This document shows, one piece after another, positions 6,645 to 15,165 of a stretch of 62,106 bases of DNA (position 1 is its first letter; each line of letters starts with the position of its first letter). This stretch comes from DATLZC01 sp037444005. GTDB taxonomy: Bacteria > Chloroflexota > Dehalococcoidia > DSTF01 > JACRBR01. The DNA is taken from contig JBBING010000007.1 of the NCBI GenBank assembly GCA_037444005.1, positions 1-62,106 of the forward strand. The letters run 5' to 3'. Under the pieces are notes generated by a model. That model was given only the letters and a program-made list of their open reading frames with translations. It ran no database searches and was not told the DNA's origin. Made by a program: the position numbers and the translations under genes.

Positions 6645-8102
6645 ATGACCACCTGGCGCAAGGTGCTGCAGCGCGTCGACGCCTACCGCTGGGAGCTCCC
6701 GGCGGACTACAAGCCGGGCATGCGCGTGCCCGCGCGCATCTACGCCGACGAAGAGCTGCTCTCCATCGTCGAGGAGGAGCAGGCGCTGGAGCAGGCCGCC
6801 AACGTGGCGACCCTGCCCGGCATCGTCTGGCGCTCGCTCGCAATGCCCGACATTCACTGGGGCTACGGCTTCCCCATCGGCGGCGTCGCCGCCATGCGGT
6901 TGGACGACGGCGTCATCTCGCCCGGCGGCGTCGGCTTCGACATCAACTGCGGCACGCGGCTCATCGCCACGGAGCTGACGGAGGCCGACGTCCGCCCGCG
7001 CCTGCAGGAGCTGGTCGACCGGCTGTTCCAGGAGGTGCCGGCGGGCCTCGGGGGCCACGGTCCGCTGCGGGTCACCGACAGCGAGCTGGACGAGATCATG
7101 GTGCGCGGGTCGGCGTGGATGGTCGAGCGCGGATACGGCCTCCCGGAAGACCTCGAGGCGACGGAGAGCCGCGGCTGCCTCCCGGGCGCGGACCCCTCGT
7201 GCGTGACGGCGCGGGCGCGCCAGCGGGGCCACGCGCAACTGGGCACCCTCGGCTCCGGCAACCACTTCCTCGAAGTGCAGGTTCTCGACACGGTGTACGA
7301 CCGCGAGGCGGCGACGCGCTTCGGCCTCGGCGAGCCCGGGCAGGTCCTGGTCTTCTTCCACTGCGGGTCTCGGGGCTTCGGTCATCAGATCTGTCAGGAC
7401 TATCTCGACGTGATGGAATCGGCCGCGGCGCGCTACGGCATCCACCTGCCCGACAAGCAGCTCGCGTGCGCGCCCATCCGCTCGCCGGAGGGGAAACGCT
7501 ATCTGGCCGCGATGGCGGCGGGCGCTAACTTCGCGTGGGCCAACCGCCAGTGCATCACGCACTGGGTCCGCCGTTCGTTCGAGCTCGTCTTCGGGCGCAG
7601 CGCCGAGGCGCTGGGCATGCGTCTCGTGTACGACGTCGCCCACAACATCGCGAAGATCGAGCGGCACACGTTCGAAGGGCGCGCGATCGAGGTGTGCGTG
7701 CACCGCAAGGGGGCGACGCGGGCGTTCCCCGCGGGACACCCGGAGGTTCCCGAGCGCTATCGCGACGTGGGGCAGCCGGCGCTCATCCCGGGCGACATGG
7801 GGCGGTATTCGTTCGTAACGGTGGGCCTGCCGCGCGCGATGGAGGAGACGTGGGGCTCGACGTGCCACGGCGCCGGCCGGGTGCGCAGCCGCCACGCCGC
7901 CAAGCGGCTCCTCAAGGGCGTCGATATCCGCCAGCGCCTGGCGAAGCTGGGCATCATCGTGCGCTGCCACAATCCGGGCGCGCTGGCGGAGGAGGCCAGC
8001 GAGGCGTACAAGGACGTCGCGAACGTGGTGGAGGTGCTCGAGAAGGCGGGCATCTCCCGCAACGTCGCGAAGCTACGTCCCATCGGGGTCATCAAGGGCT
8101 GA
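6645..8102 (+). CDS. rtcB: RNA-splicing ligase RtcB
   Basis: A 485-residue Mn- and GTP-dependent ligase joining 2',3'-cyclic phosphate (or 3'-phosphate) RNA ends to 5'-OH ends. All family motifs are present in order: MPDIHWGYGFPIGG, GGVGFDINCGTRL with the metal-binding Cys, GTLGSGNHFLEVQ, HCGSRGFGHQ, YDVAHNIAK, HRKGATRAFPAGH, and STCHGAGRVRSR with the His that carries GMP. Its activator archease is just upstream. In bacteria it is mainly tied to repair of cleaved tRNA or rRNA, which fits the adjacent baeRF gene. Confidence 0.96.
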   Translation: MTTWRKVLQRVDAYRWELPADYKPGMRVPARIYADEELLSIVEEEQALEQAANVATLPGIVWRSLAMPDIHWGYGFPIGGVAAMRLDDGVISPGGVGFDINCGTRLIATELTEADVRPRLQELVDRLFQEVPAGLGGHGPLRVTDSELDEIMVRGSAWMVERGYGLPEDLEATESRGCLPGADPSCVTARARQRGHAQLGTLGSGNHFLEVQVLDTVYDREAATRFGLGEPGQVLVFFHCGSRGFGHQICQDYLDVMESAAARYGIHLPDKQLACAPIRSPEGKRYLAAMAAGANFAWANRQCITHWVRRSFELVFGRSAEALGMRLVYDVAHNIAKIERHTFEGRAIEVCVHRKGATRAFPAGHPEVPERYRDVGQPALIPGDMGRYSFVTVGLPRAMEETWGSTCHGAGRVRSRHAAKRLLKGVDIRQRLAKLGIIVRCHNPGALAEEASEAYKDVANVVEVLEKAGISRNVAKLRPIGVIKG

Positions 8103-8161
8103 GGGCGCGCGAACGGGGCCGCGTGTGCGACAATAGGGGCGGCCAGCGGTAAGGAGCGCAC

Positions 8162-9343
8162 ATGGGTTCGTTCCGCCTCGGAAGGCTGTTCGGAGTCGAG
8201 GTCTCCATCCACTGGAGCTGGCTCTTCATCTTCTTCCTCGTCACCTGGTCCTTCGCGGAAGGCGTCCTGAAGGAGTTCTTCGAGGACTGGACGGCAGGCC
8301 AGCGCTGGGTGGCGGGCGCGATCATCGCGGTAGTGTTCTTCTCGTCGATTCTCGCGCACGAGCTCTCCCACGCGCTGATGTCCCGCCGCCTCGGGCTCCC
8401 GGTGCACGGCATCACGCTGTTCGTCTTCGGCGGCGTCGCGCACCTGGGACGCGAGGCCGAAAGCGCGCGCGACGAGTTTCTCGTGGCCATCGTCGGCCCG
8501 GCGACCAGCTTCGCTGCGGCCGCACTCTTCGGGCTCGGCTGGCTTCTACTGAAGGGGCCGTGGCCCGGCGTCGGCGGCGTGTCCGGACAGCTCGCGGTCA
8601 TCAACGCGATCATCGCGGTGTTCAACCTGCTCCCCGGTTTCCCGCTGGACGGAGGCCGCGTGTTCCGCTCCATCGTCTGGTGGCGGAACCGCAATCGCCT
8701 GGCGGCGACCCGCACCGCGGCGCGCGCGGGCGAGATCGTCGCCTATCTCCTCATGGCAGGGGGCGTCATCCAGCTCTTCTCGGGCTACATCGTCGGCGGG
8801 ATGTGGCTCATCCTCATCGGCATTTTCCTCCGGGGCGCCTCGGCGGCCAGCTACGAGCAGCTGGTTATCGAAACGACGCTGAACGGCGTCTCGGTGGGCG
8901 ACATCATGCAGCGGCACATCGACGTCGTGCCGCCGGACGCGAGCCTCCAGACGATCGTCGACGACTACGTCCTCGCGCGACACGCCCGCTGCTTCGTGGT
9001 GCTGGTCAACGGCGAGCTCGCAGGGCTCCTCACCCTCACCGACATCCGCAACGTGCCCCGCGCCGACTGGCCTCTCACGTCGGCGTGGCGCGCCATGACG
9101 CCGGTCGAGCGTATCGTCACCCTCGCTCCGACGGACACGGTCGCGAAGGCGCTCATGCTGATGTCGGAGCGGGACATCAACCAGATCCCCGTGGTCGTGA
9201 ATCGGGAAGTCGTGGGGATGATCCACCGGGGCGACGTGATGCGGCTCATCCAGATTCGCCGCGTTGTCGCCGAAGAGACCGGCGCCGGCGCTCCGGGCGA
9301 GTCGGCGGCTACGCTCGCGGGCTCGCCGCGCGCGAAGCCCTGA
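8162..9343 (+). CDS. Site-2-type membrane metalloprotease (M50) with CBS pair
   Basis: A 393-residue integral membrane zinc protease. HELSH (His66, Glu67, His70) sits in an early transmembrane helix, and NLLPGFPLDGGR in a later one supplies the third zinc ligand. Membrane segments span residues 15-235. Residues about 245-375 form two CBS domains, probably sensing adenine nucleotides. This is the SpoIVFB/Rip branch that releases anti-sigma factors or other regulators inside the membrane; no obvious substrate gene is adjacent. ATG 8162 has TAAGGAG seven nt upstream. Confidence 0.9.
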   Translation: MGSFRLGRLFGVEVSIHWSWLFIFFLVTWSFAEGVLKEFFEDWTAGQRWVAGAIIAVVFFSSILAHELSHALMSRRLGLPVHGITLFVFGGVAHLGREAESARDEFLVAIVGPATSFAAAALFGLGWLLLKGPWPGVGGVSGQLAVINAIIAVFNLLPGFPLDGGRVFRSIVWWRNRNRLAATRTAARAGEIVAYLLMAGGVIQLFSGYIVGGMWLILIGIFLRGASAASYEQLVIETTLNGVSVGDIMQRHIDVVPPDASLQTIVDDYVLARHARCFVVLVNGELAGLLTLTDIRNVPRADWPLTSAWRAMTPVERIVTLAPTDTVAKALMLMSERDINQIPVVVNREVVGMIHRGDVMRLIQIRRVVAEETGAGAPGESAATLAGSPRAKP

Positions 9344-9367
9344 CCTCGCGCTCGTCGGCGCCCGGCG

Positions 9368-11560
9368 CTAGCCCGAGTCCCCGTGGTCGCGCCCCGACGC
9401 GACCTTCTCCAGCGGGGCGTACGAGAGCAGGAGGCGCTTCACCCCGATGCCTTCGTGGAAGGCGACGGTCACCTCCTGGTCCTCGCCCGTGACCTTGCAC
9501 TGGATGACGACGCCCACGCCGAAGCGCGCGTGCCGGACCTGGTCGCCGGCGGCGAAGACGGCCTCTGCGGGCACGAACCGGCGCTCAGCGAGCCGCGCCG
9601 CCTCCTGCTGCACGGGCTCGCGCGTCGCCAAAGCCTCCTCGGGGATGTCTTTCAGGAAGCGCGACGCCGGGTTGTGCTTACCGACGCCCATCACGTGGCG
9701 GCGGAACGCCCGCGTCAGATAGAGCTGCTCCTTGGCGCGGGTGATGCCGACGTAGCACAGGCGGCGCTCCTCCTCGAGCTGCGCGGGGTCGTCGAACGAC
9801 CGCTGGTGCGGGAGCACGCCCTCCTCCATGCCGGTGATGAACACCACCGGGAACTCGAGTCCCTTCGCGGCGTGCAGCGTGATGAGGGTCACGGCGTTGG
9901 GCGTCGACTCGAGGTTGTCGACATCGCTCACGAGGGCGACGTTCTCGAGGAACGTGGGGAGCGCCGCCTCCGGCGAGAGGCCGTCATACTCGGCCGCGAC
10001 GGTGCGCAACTCCTGCACGTTCTCCCAGCGGTCCTCGCCGTCGTCGAACTGTTCCAGCAGGTACCGGCGGTACTCGATGCGGTCGAGCAGATCCGTGAGC
10101 AGGGTCGAGAGCGAGACCTCCGACGCGCGCGTCATGAGCTCGTCCAGCAGGTCGAGGAACGACAGCAGCGCCTTCGCGGCGCGCGGCGTCAGCGGATGGC
10201 CGCCGGACGCGTGCTCCCCCCGCAGGAGGTGGAGCGCCGTGTACAGCGGGACGCCGCGCTCCGCCGCCCAGCGTTCCAGCTCTTCGAGCGTCCGCGGGCC
10301 CACGCCTCGCGGCGGAACGTTGATGACGCGGGCGAAGCTCAGCGTGTCGAAGGGGTTGTACAGCAGGCGCAGGTAGGCGATGACATCCTTGACCTCACGC
10401 CGCTCGTAGAAGCGCACGCCGCCGACCAGACGGTAGGGGATGCCCTCGCGGATGAACGCCTCTTCGATGGCCCGCGACTGGGCGTTCGTCCGGTACATGA
10501 CGGCGAAATCGCCCGGCTTCCGCTCGCCCCGCCGGATCGCGTCCAGGATCTCGGCCGCCACGAACTCGGCTTCTTCGATCTCGTCGGACGCCTCGTAGGT
10601 GACGATGGGCGGCCCCGCTCCCCGGTCCGTCCAGAGCGGGCGCTCGCGGTGCAACGGGCTCACGCGGATGACCGCGTGCGCGGTGTCGAGGATGCGCTGG
10701 GTGGAGCGATAGTTCCGCTCCAACGTCACGATCTTCGCCGCAGGGTAGTCGCGCTCGAAGTTCAGGATGTTCCGGATGTCGGCCGAGCGCCACGAGTAGA
10801 TGGACTGGTCGGGGTCGCCGACGACGCAGATGTTCCCGTGCCCTCCGGCGAGCTGGCGCGCCAGGACGTACTGAGCGACGTTGGTGTCCTGAAATTCGTC
10901 GATGAGCACGTGCAGGAACCGCTGCTGGTACTTCTCGCGGACGTCCGGGTGCTCCCGCAGCAGCTCGACCGTCTTCATGATGAGGTCGTCGAAATCGACG
11001 GCGTTGTTCTCGGCGAGGAGGTCCTGATAGCGCTCGTACAGCCGGGCCGAGACCTCCTCAAAGTAGCTGCGGACCGATTGCTTGAAGGCGGCGGGCGATG
11101 CGAGCTCGCTCTTGGCGCGCGAGATCACCGACAGCACCGCACGCGGGTGGAACTGCCTCGGATCGAGGCCGAGGTGGTTGAGCGCCCGGCGCATCAGGGC
11201 CTGCTGGTCGTCTTCGTCGTAAATGGCGAACCCGCGGTGCAGGCCCACGCGCCCACCGTCGACGCGCAGGAACCGCGCGCAAAGGGCGTGAAACGTTCCG
11301 AGCACGACGTCACGGGCGGCCTCCCCGAGCAGGCCCTCCACCCGTTCCCGCATCTCACGCGCGGCCTTGTTCGTGAACGTGACGGCGAGGATGCGGTACG
11401 GCGGCACGCCCTCGCGGTCGATGAGGTAGGCGATGCGATGGGCGATGACGCGGGTCTTTCCCGAGCCGGGCCCCGCGATGATCAGCAGCGGGCCGCGCGT
11501 GGCCAACACCGCCTCGCGCTGAGCGTCGTTCAAGGGGTCCAGAATGGCGTCGGTCGTCAC
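9368..11560 (-). CDS. pcrA: ATP-dependent DNA helicase PcrA/UvrD
   Basis: A 730-residue SF1A 3'-5' helicase for repair and fork maintenance. Motifs in order: LNDAQREAV (Q motif), GPGSGKTRVI (Walker A), TFTNKAAREMRERV, LIDEFQDTN (Walker B), GDPDQSIYSWR, LERNYRST, TLHAAKGLEFPVVF and CYVGITRAKEQLYL. The C-terminal 100 residues form a Tudor-like end typical of PcrA (DQVRHARFGVGVV). Starts with GTG, divergent from the zinc-ribbon gene. Length and motif set are normal. Confidence 0.95.
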   Translation of the reverse strand: MTTDAILDPLNDAQREAVLATRGPLLIIAGPGSGKTRVIAHRIAYLIDREGVPPYRILAVTFTNKAAREMRERVEGLLGEAARDVVLGTFHALCARFLRVDGGRVGLHRGFAIYDEDDQQALMRRALNHLGLDPRQFHPRAVLSVISRAKSELASPAAFKQSVRSYFEEVSARLYERYQDLLAENNAVDFDDLIMKTVELLREHPDVREKYQQRFLHVLIDEFQDTNVAQYVLARQLAGGHGNICVVGDPDQSIYSWRSADIRNILNFERDYPAAKIVTLERNYRSTQRILDTAHAVIRVSPLHRERPLWTDRGAGPPIVTYEASDEIEEAEFVAAEILDAIRRGERKPGDFAVMYRTNAQSRAIEEAFIREGIPYRLVGGVRFYERREVKDVIAYLRLLYNPFDTLSFARVINVPPRGVGPRTLEELERWAAERGVPLYTALHLLRGEHASGGHPLTPRAAKALLSFLDLLDELMTRASEVSLSTLLTDLLDRIEYRRYLLEQFDDGEDRWENVQELRTVAAEYDGLSPEAALPTFLENVALVSDVDNLESTPNAVTLITLHAAKGLEFPVVFITGMEEGVLPHQRSFDDPAQLEEERRLCYVGITRAKEQLYLTRAFRRHVMGVGKHNPASRFLKDIPEEALATREPVQQEAARLAERRFVPAEAVFAAGDQVRHARFGVGVVIQCKVTGEDQEVTVAFHEGIGVKRLLLSYAPLEKVASGRDHGDSG

Positions 11561-11679
11561 GTGCTCGCGGCCGTCCGGGGAAGCTGCGCCGGCCCGAAGG
11601 AGGCCGGCGCCTCAGCATACCATGCGCCCGCCCGAGCCGGCGCATTCGCTTGCGAGCGGCCCGTGCGGGGGTGACGTGC

Positions 11680-11685
11680 TATACT
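11680..11685 (+). promoter_or_regulatory. -10 box for the zinc-ribbon membrane gene
   Basis: TATACT lies 53 nt before the start codon, with no convincing -35 (TTGCGA at 11650 is too far away). Confidence 0.4.
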
Positions 11686-11741
11686 CGGAGAACGGCTCGT
11701 CTCGGCGGGCGACGCCCGCTGCCCCGAAGGAGGTTTCCGTG

Positions 11742-12317
11742 GTGCTGGCAGCCTGGCCCGGCGGGAGCTGGGAGGCGACCGTCAGGCTGATCGGCGTCGT
11801 CGGAGGCGCCTACCTCGCGCTCCTCTGGCTCAGCGCGATGGTCTGGACCTACCGCGACATCCAGGCCCGCACGCGCGACCAGCTCACCCACATCGTCTCC
11901 GTGCTCCTCGTTTTGGTCTTCAACGTCTTCGGCCTGTTCGTGTACCTCGTGCTGCGTCCCAAGGAGACTCTGGCGGAGGCCTACGAGCGTCAGCTCGAAG
12001 CCGAGGCGCTCCTCCGCGAAGTCGAGGAGCAGGCGGCGTGCCCGTCCTGCCGCCGCCGGGTCCGGGACGACTACGTTCTCTGCCCCTACTGCCGTACGCG
12101 GCTGCGCGAGACGTGCGACACCTGCGGGCGGCTGGTGGGCGTGTCGTGGCAGGTGTGCGCGTATTGCGGAGCCGAGCGCCGGATCCCGGCGCCTGCGGCA
12201 GCGACGGCCTCTCGCCAGCCTGCGCGACGGCCGGCCCGGGTCGCCGCGACGGCGGCGTCGCGCTCGCCCGAGCCTGCGGCGTCCAACCCCGCGCCCGCCG
12301 AGCCCGAGGGCCTCTGA
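11742..12317 (+). CDS. Membrane protein with double zinc ribbon
   Basis: A 191-residue protein with two membrane helices (about residues 12-34 and 50-70), then a cytoplasmic double zinc ribbon: CPSC...CPYC followed by CDTC...CAYC. The Ala/Pro-rich C-terminal 55 residues look unstructured. GTG 11742 is preferred over the adjacent GTG 11739 because AAGGAGG (11727-11733) then sits 8 nt away. The fold is a membrane-anchored version of common zinc-ribbon adaptors; no specific function can be assigned. REP-like repeats follow directly. Confidence 0.7.
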   Translation: MLAAWPGGSWEATVRLIGVVGGAYLALLWLSAMVWTYRDIQARTRDQLTHIVSVLLVLVFNVFGLFVYLVLRPKETLAEAYERQLEAEALLREVEEQAACPSCRRRVRDDYVLCPYCRTRLRETCDTCGRLVGVSWQVCAYCGAERRIPAPAAATASRQPARRPARVAATAASRSPEPAASNPAPAEPEGL

Positions 12318-12342
12318 GCCGGCCTACGGTCCGCTGGCCCCT

Positions 12343-12476
12343 CCAGCGTCATGCTGAGCCCCCGAAGGGGCGAAGCATCTCTTCTCCCGCACCCATGCGT
12401 CACCCCGAAGGCGTCGAACATCCGAATCCGCCGACGGACCCTCGGCCACGCTGAAGCGTGGCCTTCATCAACGGGG
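12343..12476. repeat. Composite intergenic repeat, copy 1
   Basis: Begins with CAGCGTCATGCTGAGCC, then CCCGAAGGGGCGAAGCATCT (a CCCC/GGGG hairpin), TTCTCCCGCACC, a CACCCCGAAGGC segment, and ends with the hairpin GGCCACGC-TGAA-GCGTGGCC (12444-12463) and CTTCATCAACGGGG. The first part resembles the GTCAT-CTGAGC-CGAAGCATCT elements found between genes in many bacteria. Confidence 0.75.
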
Positions 12477-12504
12477 AAGGCGGGTCATCCTCCCACGGCA
12501 CGCC

Positions 12505-12524
12505 GGCCACGCTAAAGCGTGGCC
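12505..12524. repeat. REP-like hairpin copy
   Basis: GGCCACGC-TAAA-GCGTGGCC with the conserved downstream CTTCATCAACGGGGG. The stem is unchanged; only the loop differs from the other copies. Confidence 0.75.
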
Positions 12525-12579
12525 TTCATCAACGGGGGAACGATTCCCTGCATGAAAGCCACCCTTCAGGGCGGCACCC

Positions 12580-12711
12580 CCAGCGTCATGCTGAGCCCCC
12601 GAAGGGGGCGAAGCATTTCTTCTCCCGCACCCCGCCTCACCCCGAAGGCATCCGACCGCCCGAGCCCGCCCACGGATCCTCGGCCACGCCGAAGCGTGGC
12701 CTTCATCAGCG
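12580..12711. repeat. Composite intergenic repeat, copy 2
   Basis: Same order of parts as copy 1: CAGCGTCATGCTGAGCC, a slightly longer CCCCGAAGGGGG hairpin, CGAAGCATTTCTTCTCCC, CACCCCGAAGGC, then the hairpin GGCCACGC-CGAA-GCGTGGCC (12682-12701) and CTTCATCAGCG. Copies 1 and 2 are in direct orientation, 237 nt apart. Confidence 0.75.
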
Positions 12712-12742
12712 AGGCAGGCGCCCTACCGATCCACGCGTCGCC

Positions 12743-12762
12743 GGCCACGCTGAAGCGCGGCC
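12743..12762. repeat. REP-like hairpin copy, imperfect
   Basis: GGCCACGC-TGAA-GCGCGGCC, with one A-C mismatch in the stem, followed by CCTCATCGGTGG. It lies 45 nt after the stop of the convergent DRTGG gene and may serve as its transcription end. Confidence 0.65.
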
Positions 12763-12807
12763 CTCATCGGTGGAATCCATCGATGGGGGGAACGGCGTCC
12801 GGCGCCT

Positions 12808-13692
12808 TTACAGCAGCGATTCCAGAGGCACCGACAGACGCTCCCGCAGAAGCTGCGCCGCGCGCTCGACCTTGCGCATGCCCGCGAACCGGCTCGCGCC
12901 GTACAGCTTCTCGATGCGCCGCATCGTCTGGTACGTGTCCAGCGGCGACAGCAGTACCGTGAGGTCCCGTCCCTCGTTCCGGATGCGGTCGAGCACGTAC
13001 GGCAGCGGTTCGCGTCCACCAGTGATGATGAGGCAGTCGAGCTCCGTGCCCAGCGCGGCCAGCATCAGGTCGGCCTTCTCGTGCCGGACCACCACCGCCT
13101 TCCGTCCCCAGCGGGTGAAGTACGGCGCGCCGGGGTCCGAAGCGACGGGCGCGACCACCACCCACTCCAGCGCGGCGTCGGCCCCGTCCTCCACGAGCGT
13201 GCGCGCCTCAAGCGCCTCGCGCACGTCGCGGACGGAGGGCCCTGCGAGGAGGCGGTCTTCGGGCAACGCCACGATCACCGGCGCGGCCGCGCTCTGCGCC
13301 TCCTTCTCGGGCACGGCGGTGAGCGCGACGCCCGCGAGCCTTCCGCCGAGGCGTTCCGCCAGCCGCCGAGTCTCCTCGTCCAGCTCGCCGCGCGCGACGA
13401 GCAACACGCGCGCCTTCGTCCTCGCGACCGCCTCCGCGACGTCGCCGGGCGGCGCTTCCCAGAGGTCGAAGCCGTCCGATGGCGTCAGCGCGTCGAGAGC
13501 GACCGGCTCGGCGGGCGCGGCGAACGCCGGAACGCCGGCGTAGAAGGCGGCGTCGGCGCGTGCCGCGTCGTCGTCACCTGCTCGTCGCACAGCGACGGCG
13601 CGGCCGTCCTGGGCGGCGAGCCACGCGAGGCCCGCCGTCACCGTAGTGCGGCCGGCTCCGGCAACGACGGAAGCGACGATGAGGGGAGCCAT
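12808..13692 (-). CDS. DRTGG-domain protein with degenerate P-loop
   Basis: A 294-residue protein. Residues 1-100 resemble the BioD/phosphotransacetylase-associated P-loop domain, but the Walker A stretch reads VVAGAGRTTV, with Arg where the catalytic Lys is expected. The C-terminal half (about 190-290) matches a DRTGG domain (CLIITGGREPLPYVLDRI, TYQTMRRIEKLYG), a regulatory module found beside CBS domains and in phosphotransacetylases. The role is unknown; nucleotide sensing is plausible. ATG 13692 is chosen because GAGGA precedes it; a TTG at 13716 would add eight residues. Confidence 0.65.
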   Translation of the reverse strand: MAPLIVASVVAGAGRTTVTAGLAWLAAQDGRAVAVRRAGDDDAARADAAFYAGVPAFAAPAEPVALDALTPSDGFDLWEAPPGDVAEAVARTKARVLLVARGELDEETRRLAERLGGRLAGVALTAVPEKEAQSAAAPVIVALPEDRLLAGPSVRDVREALEARTLVEDGADAALEWVVVAPVASDPGAPYFTRWGRKAVVVRHEKADLMLAALGTELDCLIITGGREPLPYVLDRIRNEGRDLTVLLSPLDTYQTMRRIEKLYGASRFAGMRKVERAAQLLRERLSVPLESLL

Positions 13693-13773
13693 GCGTCCTC
13701 GGCGGCTGCAGGTCAAGCATCCGTCCCGCGGCCGGGCGGATCATATCAGAGCCTTGCGTTAGGCGGAATCGCC

Positions 13774-13803
13774 TTGCCCGCGTCGGAGGGGCGTCGATAG
13801 AAT
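13774..13803 (+). promoter_or_regulatory. Promoter of tRNA-Phe
   Basis: TTGCCC at 13774-13779, an 18-nt spacer, and TAGAAT at 13798-13803, placing the transcript start a few nt before the tRNA at 13816. Confidence 0.6.
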
Positions 13804-13815
13804 GGGGCGCCGAGT

Positions 13816-13891
13816 GCCGAGGTAGCTCAGTCGGTAGAGCACGCGGCTGAAAACCGCGGTGTCGCCAGTTCGATTCTGGCCCTCGGCACCA
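13816..13891 (+). tRNA. tRNA-Phe (anticodon GAA)
   Basis: Full cloverleaf: acceptor GCCGAGG/CCTCGGC, D-arm GCTC/GAGC, anticodon stem CGCGG/CCGCG with loop CTGAAAA (GAA), T-arm GCCAG-TTCGATT-CTGGC, discriminator A and an encoded CCA at 13889-13891. Confidence 0.97.
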
Positions 13892-13944
13892 CGACCCCTT
13901 CCGCCGAAGCCGGTTCGCCCCTACCGCCTAAGCCGTCCCTCTGC

Positions 13945-13950
13945 TAGCGT
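13945..13950 (+). promoter_or_regulatory. -10 box placed for a leaderless transcript
   Basis: TAGCGT ends 7 nt before the GTG at 13958, so transcription would begin at the start codon. The -35 region is weak. Confidence 0.35.
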
Positions 13951-13957
13951 GCCTTCC

Positions 13958-15121
13958 GTGCCAGGGTCGCCTCGTTTCGCGACGCTCCTCGGCGTCCTGC
14001 TCGTCCTCGCCCTCGCGAGCGGATGCTCGGGCGGCTCATCCTCGAGCGGCGATGACCCGCCTTCCGCCGGCGCCACGCCCGCCCCGACGCTGCCCTTCTA
14101 CGTCAACACGCCGTTCTTGTCCGCGCTGCCTCCCGGCTACCGCATCGAGTCGGTGCTGGACGGACTCGACCAGCCGACCGCTATCGCCGCGACGCCCGAC
14201 GGCCGTCTGCTCATCACCGAGCAGGTCACGGGACGGGTACGCGTCGTGCGGGACGGCGTCCTGCTCGAGGAGCCGTGGGCCGAGATCCCCGTCTATACCG
14301 TAGAGACCTTCCTCCAGGAGCTCGGCCTCGTCGGCATCGCCGTCGACCCCGAGTTCGAGACCAACGGATTCGTGTACGTCTATTACACGGAGCAGGACGC
14401 AGCGGGCGTCCAGCGGACCGTGCTGGCGCGCCTGCGCGAGGTCGATGGCCGGGGGACCGACCCCACCCCCATCTTCACCGTCGAGCTCGCCCCCGAGCGC
14501 AGCCATATCGCCGGCGGCATCGCCTTCGACCGCAGTGGCGCGCTGCTGGTGACCGTGGGCGACCACGAGCGCGGCGACCTGGCGCCTCGGGTCGACGTTC
14601 CGGTGGGCAAGGTCCTGCGGATGGACCGCGACGGGAACCCCCTGCCCGACAACCCCTTCTTCGGCCGTGAGGACGCCGACCCCAGGGTCTACGCCTACGG
14701 ACTGCGGAATCCCTTCGGCGTCGCGGTGAACCGCGAGACGGGCGAGATTTTCATTACCGAGAACCGCGACGCCGCCGGCGACGCCGTGTACCGCGTGGAG
14801 CCCGGCGCCGACTACGGCTGGCCCGCAGAGAAGGTGGTGCTGAGAGAGCCCCTCGTCCTGTACGAAGCGCCGATGGGCATCGCCGGGGCGACGGTCTACT
14901 CGGGCGACACCTTGCCGGACTTCCGCGACGACCTCTTCTATTGCACCTTCCACCACGGTGGCGCGCTTCACTGGTCGGAGACCGGGCACGTCGAGGGTAC
15001 CGACGTCGCGAAGCGCGACCGGCTCATCGCGCCGGGCTGCTCGACGGGCGTGACCCAGGGCGCCGACGGCTTCCTGTACTACCTGACGTACACGGGGCAG
15101 CTCATGCGCATCGCCCGGTAG
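13958..15121 (+). CDS. Lipoprotein glucose/sorbosone dehydrogenase-like (GSDH) beta-propeller
   Basis: A 387-residue lipoprotein. The signal peptide ends in LASGC, so the Cys is the lipid anchor; a Ser/Gly/Pro linker follows. From about residue 55 it is a six-bladed propeller of the PQQ-dependent soluble aldose dehydrogenase family: QPTAIAATPDGRLLITEQ, GLVGIAVDPEF, VYVYYTE, RSHIAGGIAFDRSGALLVTVGD, VGKVLRMDRDGNPLPDNPFF, YAYGLRNPFGVAV, GADYGWP. It probably oxidises sugars or related alcohols outside the membrane, though PQQ dependence is not established for all members. GTG 13958 fits the upstream -10 box; GTG 13949 is the alternative. Confidence 0.85.
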   Translation: MPGSPRFATLLGVLLVLALASGCSGGSSSSGDDPPSAGATPAPTLPFYVNTPFLSALPPGYRIESVLDGLDQPTAIAATPDGRLLITEQVTGRVRVVRDGVLLEEPWAEIPVYTVETFLQELGLVGIAVDPEFETNGFVYVYYTEQDAAGVQRTVLARLREVDGRGTDPTPIFTVELAPERSHIAGGIAFDRSGALLVTVGDHERGDLAPRVDVPVGKVLRMDRDGNPLPDNPFFGREDADPRVYAYGLRNPFGVAVNRETGEIFITENRDAAGDAVYRVEPGADYGWPAEKVVLREPLVLYEAPMGIAGATVYSGDTLPDFRDDLFYCTFHHGGALHWSETGHVEGTDVAKRDRLIAPGCSTGVTQGADGFLYYLTYTGQLMRIAR

Positions 15122-15130
15122 AAGCCGCGT

Positions 15131-15159
15131 TCCCCGGCGGCGCATCAGTGCGCTAGAGT
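15131..15159 (+). promoter_or_regulatory. Candidate promoter for a leaderless transcript
   Basis: TTCCCC at 15131-15136, 17 nt, TAGAGT at 15154-15159, and GTG only 6 nt further on. No ribosome-binding site is visible. Confidence 0.4.
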
Positions 15160-15165
15160 GACGCC

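Larger units (their letters stand above)
12318..12807. other. 490-bp gene-free stretch packed with repeats
   Basis: The interval between the zinc-ribbon gene and the convergent DRTGG gene has no plausible gene. It holds two copies of a composite repeat of about 133 bp and two further hairpin copies, described separately. Short open frames across it are Pro/Arg-rich translations of the repeats. Confidence 0.7.

Noticed and set aside
12343..12762. CRISPR array
   Set aside because: Repeat spacing is irregular, the hairpin copies differ in surrounding sequence, and no cas genes are present.
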